From contig JAWHQI010000258.1 of NCBI GenBank assembly GCA_033032865.1, forward strand, positions 1,364,001-1,428,000: DNA of 64,000 nucleotides, in the 5' to 3' direction. Made by a program: the position numbers and the translations under genes. Positions 1 to 9,305 of this stretch are shown piece after piece. Origin of the DNA: Dactylorhiza incarnata. Its lineage: Eukaryota; Streptophyta; Magnoliopsida; Asparagales; Orchidaceae. Every line of letters starts with the position of its first letter. The first letter of the stretch is position 1. The notes under the pieces were generated by a model. It was not told where the DNA came from. It ran no database searches and saw nothing but the letters and a program-made list of their open reading frames with translations.

Positions 1-1799
1 CCCAACTAACCAGATCTTTCCTCGATCTATCCATCCCTCAGGTGGGCTAACCGTTAAAACCAACTCTGACGACGTACAACTTGCAATGGTCAATCGCGAT
101 GTAAGGACAGACCCCCACTAAACCATTTCTAGTGGAGAATTTCACTGAAGTGACTTAAGAAATCCATCTATAAGTCCCATTTGAGAACAATGAATGGATG
201 GAATTTTTCTTGGCTTTCTTTGGATTCTCTTACTTCCAGCTTTGGAAGGAGTCTAAAGGGTCAGTTTTGGAGAGGGAGCCTTGTCATGTAGCTTGGGTGT
301 GAGATGGAATCTCCAATATTTACTGGTCATCTTCGTTGTTCTCAACTATCAAATTAGTAGGGTCCGCCCCGACCACAGACAATTCAGAGTCCTATGAATG
401 TAGATCGTAAAATGGATCTCCTCTATTTGTGTCAAATGTAGAGTATCTTTGTGTGAAACTTTTGGTGCGCTGATCATTGCGGGTACTGCATCTTACCATG
501 GGCCCTTTGCACGCGACACGCAGGATATCATGAGCTAGCTGCTAACGCGAGCTCTAAACTTTTTGGATCGACGTCCTATCAATTTGGCAAGTTTTTTGGA
601 TCGATTTTTCCTAGACATATATAGTTATCTTTGTTAAAAAAAAAACAATTCTTTAATTTATAAAAAATAACAATTTTTTTAAATAATAAATATAATTTAT
701 ATCCACATAAGCGTAACATGGGCATCTCGTCATCGCCAAATATGCAAAATTTTTTAAAAAGGAATCAAAAAATTAAATGAGACTGATTTCAAAAAATTTA
801 GAAATCTTAGAGCCTATTTCAAACAAACACAACTTTAGCAACTTAGTTCAAATACTTCTCAATTCTTATGGACTTTATTTAGATATTTTGCTAATGCTAT
901 TTTATCTCTAATTACTTTGATTACTTACCGCCCCACCTCTTGAGATATTTGATATAGTTATTCAAAGAGAGTTTTATATTAATTGGGAAATAATAGTAAT
1001 AATAGTTTTAAAATTTGTACCACTCTCCTCTTTCTCCCAGTTAAATAGTTAAATGATTTCTATTAATTTTAGGAACTTAGGCAAAGCAGGTATGGTGAAT
1101 CACTAGATCTATTAATTAAGGTCCGGTTCATGCGGTCGTAACCGCTTGACCGGTGAAAATAAGTCCCCCTAAACAGAGCCTTAGTAATTTATGTTTTAAT
1201 AATAGGAACTTAGGCAAGAATGATAGCTTAGTTGACGTGGAGTGAGTTGTTTAAGTATTTCTTTTTGTTATTTTTTTCCTAATTACTTAGACTCTATGCC
1301 TCTATTTGTTGTAAGTTCCATTGTGGTATTGTTCCAACTTCCAACTGATTATAATCAGAATTTTCCCTATTTCTTTTTAACCTATGTTTTAAATTTTAAT
1401 GTATGTTTTAATATCTATTCCGATCCACTACATATCTTCTTTACATTGGGTAGTCTACGACAGAGCTTCTCCAATGTGAAACTTGACTTTGTAGGTTTGT
1501 CGTCTCCCTCAGGCTTCAGCACTGGTTTTGCCTTAAATCTTACTAGTAACTATGTATGTTTTGATATTATGTTCATTAATTGATTTGCATATCAAGAATT
1601 TTATGTGTTAATTCTACATCTTAAGCTTAATTAGATGTGTTAAATCTTACTAGTAACTATGTATATTGGTTTTGTTCTTATATACTGTTAACAAACATTG
1701 GTTAACTTGCTTGCATGGTAATTATTTGTCCAATGAATAATATTTTTTTCAAAATTAGGATCAAGTCAAAGTGCTGTCAATTTGTAAGAGTTAGTTTCA
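1..1799. other. Upstream flank without a supported gene
   Basis: AT-rich sequence with short poly-A and poly-T runs. The longest open frame (1242-1583) is low-complexity, matches no family I recognise and lacks gene context. A pyrimidine-rich stretch ending in AG lies just before 1800 and could be a decayed splice acceptor of the transposase pseudogene that follows. Confidence 0.6.
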
Positions 1800-3579
1800 G
1801 TGGGTAAAAGACAACGAGTAGAACAGTTTAAACTAGAAGATTTACATTCAGATCCTGTTTTGAGACACCCTATAAACTCTTATGATGTGAATCTTCAAGA
1901 CTCCATAAGAAGATATTATTTGCAAAAGGGTCCTTGCCAACCTCGTTTAAAAAATTTCCCTCAAACAGAAATCGGACACAAAGCTCGTCGTTTCAATAAA
2001 AATTGGTATAACGAATTTAAAGGTTGGTTAGAGTACAGTAAAGAAAAAGATGCAGTCTTTTGTCTTTATTGCTATATTTTCCCTCAAAAAGGTTGTGAGC
2101 CTACTTTTATCACTAGAGGATTTAGACATTGGAAAGATAAGACAATATTGGAGAGACATGTTGGAAATCACACGACTCCACACAATACTTCAAGAAAATG
2201 TGTGAGACATTGATAAATAAAAAATAAGATTTGCAATTGCATTTGCTAGACAAGAAGAACAACAAACTTTAGAATATCGTGCTCGTTTATGTGCATCGAT
2301 TAATTGTATTAGATTTCTTTTAAGACAAGGATTGTCCTTTCGTGGTCATGATGCGACTAAAGAGTCTATCAATCGAGGAAATTTTCTTGAGCTTTTGGAC
2401 TTTCTTGTGTCACATAATGATGACATCAAGTCATTTGTGTTACAAAATGCTCCTCAAAATTGTCAACTTACATCGCCAAAGATTCAAAAGGAAATAGTAT
2501 CAGCATTTGCAATTGAGACAACAAAAAAGTTTGTTCGTGATATTGAAGAAAATTGTTTTGCAATTTTAGTGGATGAATCCCGTGATGTTTCTACCGAAGA
2601 GCAGATGTCTGTTGTTTTACGATATGTGGATTCCAATGGCATGATCACAGAGCGTCTTCTTGGTTTTGTTCATGTATCTGATACTACTGCACTATCTCTT
2701 AAATCTGCTATTGATAATCTATTTATGAAATATGATCTTAGTATTTCTAAATTGCATGGACAAGGATATGATGGCGCCATCAATATGAAAAGGGAGTTCA
2801 GAGGGTTAAAGGCATTAATTTTGAATAAAAATAGTTGTGCTTTTTTATGTTCACTGTTTTGCACATCAATTGCAATTGGTATTAGTAGATGTTGCAGAAG
2901 GAAATTTTGATATTGCTGAGCTTTTCACACTTATTAACACAGTTTTGAATGTTGTTGGTGGCTCTTGCAAACGACGTGATTCTCTTAGAGCTCTAGAAGT
3001 TGATCGAGTGGCTAGAGAGTTGGGTGCAGGTTTAAATTTTGTTCGTATGTTCTCTTCTATTGTTGATGTGCTGGAGATTATCATAGTTGATGAGGCAGAT
3101 GGAAACCAAAGAGGAAAGACAAGCGCACTTCTACAAATTATCTTGACCTTCAAATTTGCATTTGTGATTCATTTGATGAAAAATATTTTAGCAAAAACAT
3201 ATGAATTATCACAGACTTTGCAAAGGAAAGATCAAGATATTGTCACGCAATGCATTTCATAAAGTTGTCAAAGATGTTACTATTGAAGATGAGAAATGAT
3301 GAAAACGAGTGGCAATCCTTCATGGTTCAAGTCTCTTCTTTCTGTAGTAAACATGACATAGAAGTTCTGAATATGGATGAGAAATTCGTTCAACCGGGCC
3401 GATCAAGACGTAATGCACGTGACATTACAAATGTGCACTATTTTAGGATTGAAATTTTTAATACAATGCTTGATTGGATGTTAAACGAGTTAAATGATCA
3501 TTTTGATGTAGTAAACACAGAATTGCTTTTATGCTCTGTAGATATTATATTATCTACTCGAAAAAAAAAAAAAAATTAG
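1800..3579 (+). pseudogene. Broken hAT-related transposase (TTF zinc finger + DUF4371)
   Basis: Remnant of the plant 'zinc finger MYM-type protein 1-like' group, which descends from hAT transposases. The first segment (1800-2213) carries a TTF-type zinc finger (CLYC pair, then GFRHWKD and a later RH...NH pattern). The second (about 2226-2910) holds the DUF4371/RNase-H-like core with ILVDESRDVSTEEQM. The third (2837-3262) has CFAHQLQLVLV, and the fourth (3250-3579) is a more distal piece. The coding line is broken by stops near 2213, by a frameshift in a T-run near 2840 and by another break near 3255. It stops in a poly-A run at about 3560, before any C-terminal hAT dimerisation domain. The frame at 1800 opens with GTG, so the true N-terminus is missing or in another exon. 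It is non-functional as it stands. Confidence 0.8.
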
Positions 3580-3884
3580 GGTTCGCAGAGTGATTCTTGA
3601 CTTTATTTTAGAGTCATTGAAATAAAATGAAAGGCTGAAAAATAATTTTGCTATTTTGACAAGAATCCTTATATATACCTGTTACATATCCATAAAGGCC
3701 TTGGGGTGCATATAGAGAAAATCCCGCTAAAGAGAGGTGGGGCCAGCAGTCAAGCCCATGATCGCGGAAGTGGAGGATCCGTCGCGCAAGCACGTCACAC
3801 CGTAAACGGCGCCGGGAGTGCACAGAGCCGCGCCCCGCTACCGAGGTTCGTCCGCACCCCACCAAGTGGGGTGCGGATAGCCCG

Positions 3885-4080
3885 CCCCCCACTCACGTAG
3901 GGTGCAGCCAGGTCAGCCAAGCCGCAACCCCCATGGGGGGTGCGGCCAATCCGCACCCCCCATAGGGGTGCGGCCCAACCGCACCCCCCATGGGGGGTGC
4001 GGCCAAACCGCGCCCCCCATAGGGGGGTGCGGCCAAACCGCCCCCCCCCCCCCCCCCCCCCCCCATGGGGGGTGCGGCCA

Positions 4081-4112
<32 letters not shown>

Positions 4113-4185
4113 ACATGGGGGGTGCGGCCAAACCGCACCCCCCACAGGGGGGTGCGGCCAAACTGCACCCCCCATGGGGAGATGC
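3885..4185 (+). repeat. GC-rich 26-27 bp tandem repeat with poly-C runs
   Basis: Repeated unit built on CCCCATGGGGGGTGCGGCC followed by AAACCGCAC. Two units have expanded to pure C runs of 24 bases (4041-4064) and 30 bases (4083-4112). It occupies the same LTR-proximal place as the CATGGGGGTGCAAATAG array of the larger element and shares the core CATGGGGGTGC. Both strands are open because the unit lacks stops, so predicted proteins here are artefacts. Confidence 0.85.
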
Positions 4186-4642
4186 AACCGAGTCTCCTTC
4201 CGCGGGGGATGCGGCCGAAACCGCATCCCCTCGCCGGGTGTGGTCGGAGTTCGCTTTCTCCTTAGGGGGCGCGACTCTTCGTCCCACCGTTCGCTCAGAA
4301 TGCCTCGCAACATGACCATAGCGTTTCAATGTTCGTTGCGCGCTCAGAACGTTTCTGAGCGCACTCAGAGCACGCTCACTTTTCCGACTCGGCTCGCTCA
4401 CTTTTTGTCTTTCTAGCACGCTCACATTTCCGACTCGCTCACTTTTTCGACTCGGCTCGCTCACTTTTTGTCTTTTCAGTTTCTCACTTTTCAGGAACAG
4501 TTTGTCGCCTTTCCTCGAAGGGCAGCATGGTCATTTATGAAAAATGGTGATCCGTGGGCTCTGAACCGGAAAATATGATTCGTCCTCTCAGGTGGTTATG
4601 GTGGTTACAACGGCAAAATTACTGGGCTACCCCCGGCCAAAA

Positions 4643-4652
4643 CTATAAAAGG
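4643..4652 (+). promoter_or_regulatory. TATA box of the solo LTR
   Basis: CTATAAAAGG followed by ACCCCCTAGGCTTC. The LTRs at 45761 and 50756 have CTATAAATAG followed by AACCCCAAGGCTTC at the equivalent place, so this is a conserved LTR promoter core. Confidence 0.6.
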
Positions 4653-4782
4653 ACCCCCTAGGCTTCATTTGAGGGGATCCCGCCTTGATGACCAGAGAGA
4701 GCTCCTTGAAGATTTCCACGGATTTCTCCTTCGGCGCTTGAAGGTCTCCTTCGTGGACTTGAAGTTCTCCTTCGTCCCGAAA

Positions 4783-4965
4783 GCGGACACGGCAGTCTCA
4801 CTTTCGTTCTCAGGAAAGCGGACACAGCAGTCTCACTTTCGTTCTCAGGAAAGCGGACACAGCAGTCTCACTTTCGTTCTCAGGAAAGCGGACACGGCAG
4901 TCTCACTTTCGTTCTCAGGAAAGCGGACAAGGTGTTCTCACTTTCGTTCTCTACCATTCTCAGAA
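4783..4965 (+). repeat. 35-bp tandem repeat in the solo LTR
   Basis: About 4.5 copies of a 35-bp unit containing GCGGACAC, GCAGTCTCACTTTCG and TTCTCAGGAAA. The array is downstream of the TATA box, the same place where the related LTRs carry 27-bp and 38-bp arrays of unrelated sequence. Confidence 0.85.
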
Positions 4966-5288
4966 GGAAAAGACTTAGTTTTTCCGAGAGGTGGCCTGTC
5001 ACCCTCAGAACGTTCTCTCTCTCTCTCTCTAATATTGTAATGACCAGCGGCCTGTCGCGCTCGACTTCTAAGTCTATAATTGTAATCCCCTAGAAGATAG
5101 TGGAAGTTTGGTCGACACAGCCCCGGCCGCGTGGTTTTTTTTACCCTTTCCGGGTTTTTCCACGTTGAAAAGTCCCGGTGTACTCAACGAATCTCTCTGT
5201 GACTGTTTGCGCGCTTGGTTCGCTCTCGAGCTAAGGTTGTTCAATTCGACCGGTCTACCAAGAGCCCTAAGCGACCCGCAACAATACC

Positions 5289-5847
5289 TAAATTTGCTAT
5301 TTTGACAAGACTAAATATAAAAAATATAGATATTATTTCGATAGTTAGATATACTGTACAAAAAAAATTTGACTAAAAATATAGATTTTTTTCTATATTT
5401 AGATATTGTAAAAAAATTCATTAAAAATGTAGACATATTTTTTCTATATTTAAACAAATTGAACAAAAAAAAATTCATTACAAATATAAAAATAATATAT
5501 AAAAAAGTATCATTGATATATCATAGATATTTTTTTAAAAATATCTGTTGATTAAAATTTTCAAATGAATTAGTATCACAATCAAAAATAAAAAATATCT
5601 TGCATTTGTCACTCATAATAATAGAAAGTATGAATTTGTGTTTTAATTACTTATATTTAAAATAAGTTTGAGTTATTTAATCTTATTTTTTTTATTTATT
5701 AATATATACAAAAAATTATAAGTTTAAATAAGGAAGGATAATATTTTGACCATCCCATTCATTTGGTTCAAATGAAGAGTATCTTGATCCCTGCTTAACT
5801 GCTTCTGCTTTAAATAAAAGGCGAAATTTTTGGCTCCGTGTCCCGTT
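5289..5847. other. AT-rich spacer, no gene seen
   Basis: Very AT-rich sequence after the solo LTR with short degenerate repeats (ATAGAT and AAAATAT motifs). Open frames are low-complexity Lys/Ile/Phe strings and are not supported as genes. Confidence 0.6.
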
Positions 5848-6390
5848 TCAAAATCTGTGTCTGGGAGAAGTATCGTGCTGGCAGGCGGCGAAATCATGCA
5901 AGAAATAAAAAAATGATCGCGCAACATATAATTTGATATCCGCGGAGATCAATTGATCTCCATAGAGATCAAATTTGATTTCCGCGGAGATCAATTGATC
6001 TCCACAGAGATCAAATTTGATCTCTGCGACAATCAAATGCAGAAATTAATTGATCTCCACAGTGATCAAATTTGATCTCTACGAATATCAAATTTGATCT
6101 CCGTGGAGATCAATTGATCTTCAGAGACTAAATTCTAGCAAGAAAAAAAAATAGATTTTATCTCTCAACTTCTCTCATAATTTCGGCATCGTTGCCATTT
6201 TCGTTTCTGATGATTATTGCTTCCACATCGTAGCCGCATTCATGGAGTACATCACTGTGTAATTTTCGTCTCTATGGAGATCAATTGATCTCCGCGGATA
6301 TCAAATTATATGTTGCGCGATCATTTTTTTTATTTCTTACGTGATTCTGCCATCTGTCAGCACGATACTTCTCCCGGACACAGATTTAGA
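5848..6390. repeat. Long inverted repeat upstream of NDC1 exon 1
   Basis: The left arm (about 5848-5968) and right arm (about 6270-6390) are inverted copies of about 120 bp and roughly 90% identity, sharing ATATGTTGCGCGATCATTTT and CAGCACGATACTTCTCCC. The ~300-bp spacer holds smaller palindromes built from GAGATCAATTGATCTCC and GATCAAATTTGATC. The structure could fold into a long hairpin if transcribed. It ends about 200 bp before the proposed NDC1 start codon, in the presumed promoter or 5' leader. I find no clear target duplication, so I call it an inverted repeat and not a named MITE. Confidence 0.8.
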
Positions 6391-6592
6391 AGGCAAAAAA
6401 AATCCTCTTCGGTTTTATTCCATGAACTCCAGCGGAGCCTGAGTGGATCGAGCTCCTGCGTATTGAACAGCACATACGTGTCTCTTGTTCGTCCGATAAC
6501 CACGACGAGCTCACAGCACCCGCTTCCACCCCAATCTCTTAATCGTTAGTCTGCTAGGGTACTGCCCCATCGCCGGTGAATCGCCGGCTGCC

Positions 6593-6698
6593 ATGGAGGC
6601 GATGAGCCAAACGGGTGTTGGTTCTCGATTCAACGCACTGTTCAGTGGCTCCGGCGCGAGCTGGCCAGGAGCTTTGGTTCTAACAAGAAGCAGAAAGG
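6593..6698 (+). CDS. NDC1: NDC1 exon 1 (proposed start, organelle targeting peptide)
   Basis: ATG at 6593 in a strong context (GCCATGG), open for 35 codons plus one base, to a donor at AAAGG/GTAATT. The product begins MEAMSQTGVGSRFNALFSG and is rich in Ser, Arg, Gly and Ala with one acidic residue, as expected of a plastid or mitochondrial transit peptide. The leftover base (phase 1) fits exon 2 exactly: exon 2 begins GA TCA at 38775, so G+GA restores a codon and the conserved frame. No ATG lies in frame in exon 2 and an in-frame stop lies at 38735, so an upstream exon is required. The assignment across a 32-kb intron is inference; another upstream exon cannot be excluded without transcripts. 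Confidence 0.55.
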
Positions 6699-7614
6699 GT
6701 AATTTCCCGTTTCTTTCTTCCCTCGGTGGGTCTTCCTCCGCTTCATCGGCGAATTTCCAAAGTATTACTCCTTGATGCTTGCCCACCTGAAATGATTTCC
6801 ACTCACAATGCTTTATTAATGTTGTGGTTTTGAAGACTCATTCTTCCCACTTTTCTGGCTCTAACCGCTGGTAATTTGGGGCAAAACTTGCCTACTAGAC
6901 TGTTTCGTGATGGTAGTAGGATCCCTAATTTTGAATAATTAGATACATTGCATGTTCATCAAGTCTAGCTCGTTTGGTCTTATTAACTGAACAATACCAC
7001 GTTAATTCTGATGGGAAAAAGAAGAACACACTGATGAAAAAGAGTAATTATGGTCGTTTAGCAAACCCTTTTTCTGGAATTGCCTGAACCTAGGAGGAAG
7101 TAGCTGGCAAGAACAGACTATGTGACATAGAATAACAAAGCAAAACAAGGGGCCGCCGGAAAACAATGGACTATAATGATAAAATAAGTTTTGTCTCAAG
7201 TTTGTCCAAAATTGTGGATTACAAAACCAAAAGTGAGATGCATTATATAGATTACCTCTATCTTATTCAACACCCAAACACCTCACTAAACTTCTTGAAG
7301 AATTCATTGTTGGCTTTCCACTCCGTCATATATAAAACAGAGGTAGGTACACACGTCCACAATTACCATTAATTTTCACCACAAATCTTCTCTTATTTTT
7401 TCTTCTTCGCTACAGTTTCAAATCTCCTTCGTAAGTGGCAGGACTCCTTCGATTCCATTGAAGAGACATGGGGACACGAGCAAGAAACACTAGAGAAGAG
7501 AATTGCGGACGGCTAGGATATCTTCAAATGACTTCTAGGCTATGACATTCGTGTTCACACAGGAGTAGGGTTTTGCGATTCTTCTACGCGAGGGTGATTG
7601 CTGGTATGATTATG
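6699..7614 (+). other. 5' part of NDC1 intron 1, no other gene
   Basis: Runs from the donor GTAATT to the 5-bp target site TTATG of the first gypsy element. Ordinary composition, with no ORF or repeat that I can assign. Confidence 0.5.
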
Positions 7615-8020
7615 TGTTACGGATATGCACGACGAGGCGCGAACATGGAGGGTCTACAAGCGGCGGGAACCGACGTCGGTGGAGAAGGCGGGCCCGGTTG
7701 GTGTCAACGGGGAGAAGCCGACTATGGCAAGCGCTGGGGATATTTAATATTAAATATGTTGCTATGTTTGGTTTATTTCCTATTTAAATATGTTACTATG
7801 TTTGAGTTATTTCCTATTTCCATTATTTCTTATTTCTGTTATTTGCTTTTGTATTCGCTCCTCGCCACTATAAGAGGGCATGCAGACCTTGTATTTTCTT
7901 TGTCTTGGATATGAATTAAAAAAGGGCTGCTTCCTTGTTTCTTCCCTCTCAACTCTAGCCTCCTTCTTCTCTCTTCCTCTCCGCCGGCCCCTCTTGCCGG
8001 ATCTTCTTCGTGCGATAATA
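7615..8020 (+). repeat. 5' LTR of gypsy element 1
   Basis: 406 bp, beginning TGTTACGGATATGCACGACG and ending GCGATAATA. It carries a TATA-like CACTATAAGAGG at about 7867 and a CT-rich leader. It is longer than the 3' LTR by small insertions (for example an extra TTTCCATTATTTC stretch near 7810). The sequence following it starts TTTGGTCTGACC, a weak PBS candidate. Confidence 0.85.
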
Positions 8021-8195
8021 TTTGGTCTGACCTGCCGGTCTGACCGCTCTTGTAGCCGCCGGACATATTCCCCACGCCGACGTCTCGCCCGCTGGATCTC
8101 GCCCTACCCTCTCGCCCGCACCGTGTCGCCCGTAGCTGCCTTGCCGCTTGCTCTCGACCGCGCCGTGTCGCACCGCATCGACCTCTCCATCGTCC

Positions 8196-9278
8196 ATGGC
8201 TCCGGCGACTCGATTGCATCCCGAGATTTCCACCGGCGACGGCCACGATGACACCGTCCAACGTCGTCTCGACGTCCACGACTCCCAGTTCGCCTCCATC
8301 CAGGCCACGCTACAGGCCATCCTTACCCGACTGGAAGCCCGCACCGCCTCGCCCGCGCTCATCGCCAACGGCGGCTGCGCCTCTTCTGCCGATGGGGGCT
8401 CACGACTCGGCCCCCCCCAGCCCGCAACCACCGTGCCGGTCGCCGGTCGCCGGTCGCTCGACCCTCACCCTTGACATTCCACATTTTTCGGCATCGATCC
8501 CATGGGGTGGATCGCCAAGGCAGAACAATACTTTGACCTCCATCTCACACCGGAAGCGGATAAGGTCGGCACAACCATGGTCGGCCTAGACGGATCCGCT
8601 CTCCATTGGGCGCGATGGTTACGCAAATCGCAACCCCTCATCTCCTGGGCCGAAATGAAACAAGAAATGATTCGACGGTACGACCACTGCTTCGCCGGGT
8701 CCGCCGTCGAGCGCCTTTGTAGCATCCGCCAGACGACCGAACTTGATTCCTACATCGACGAATTCGTAGCCTTGGTCACTCATGTCCCCGACCTTCCGCC
8801 CGATCACTATTTGAGCTTCTTCATGCAAGGCCTCCTTCCGTCTATTCGCTCGCGTCTCCGCACCCATCAACCACGGACGGTCTTTGAAGCGCTCGATCTC
8901 GCGCGCGCCGTGGAAGCAAATATTGGGGCACGCCCGCCGGTCACAACTGGGCCCCCGCCGCCACGACCACCACCACCGCGGGACTTCGGTCTATGACCAC
9001 CTCCACCCGGCGGTCCTCGCCTAGGCCGCACCCCGACCCCCCACAGGATCTCTAAGGGGGACTACAATGAGCTCAGACGGAAGGGGCTCTGCTTCAGGTG
9101 CCGACAACCGTATTCTCCCACTCATGTGTGCGCCGTGAAAGAGTTCCATGCCATTATTGGGGATTTTGGACCCAAAATCACCGTGGAAGACTTTGAGGCA
9201 CTCGAGCTCGCCGACGAGCCGCAACCACCGGAATCCGACGGGGCCACCTTCAATCGCTTGGTCCTGCCCTGTTTCTAG
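8196..9278 (+). pseudogene. gag: Gag of gypsy element 1, frameshifted
   Basis: ATG at 8196 opens an N-terminal region with a heptad-like stretch (VHDSQFASIQATLQAILTRL). The frame is lost in the T-run at about 8485 and resumes at 8502 with GWIAKAEQYFDLH and the retrotransposon Gag core (SALHWARWL, SWAEMKQEMIRRY, YLSFFMQGLLPSIRSRL). A further shift follows near 8990. The zinc-knuckle region (KGLCFRCRQPYSPTHVC, about 9090-9135) and a short spacer end at the stop at 9276-9278. It would package element RNA if intact. Confidence 0.8.
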
Positions 9279-9305
9279 GTAGGCGGCCTTACCGGACCAC
9301 GGACT

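Larger units (their letters stand above)
3680..5283 (+). mobile_element. Solo LTR of the tandem-array LTR family
   Basis: A 1,604-bp sequence that starts TGTTACATAT and ends GACCCGCAACA, flanked by the perfect 5-bp target duplication ATACC (3675-3679 and 5284-5288). No internal region or second LTR is attached, so it is a solo LTR, as left by LTR-LTR recombination. Its last ~180 bp, containing GGCCGCGTGG, TTTTCCACGTT, GTGACTG and GGTCTACC blocks, aligns with the ends of the LTRs at 45761-48719 and 50756-53930. The TATA region is also shared. The middle is two blocks of tandem repeats. It lies about 1.3 kb upstream of NDC1 exon 1 in the same orientation. Confidence 0.85.

Noticed and set aside
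1242..1583. 113-residue frame
   Set aside because: Hydrophobic low-complexity translation of AT-rich DNA, no family match, no neighbouring gene.
3654..5310. 17-bp direct repeat TTTGCTATTTTGACAAG on both sides of the solo LTR
   Set aside because: It is 10-20 bp away from the LTR ends, whose own ATACC duplication is perfect. It was probably a pre-existing short tandem repeat at the target.
6511..6786. Minus-strand frame opposite NDC1 exon 1
   Set aside because: Shadow of the plus-strand exon; no domain.
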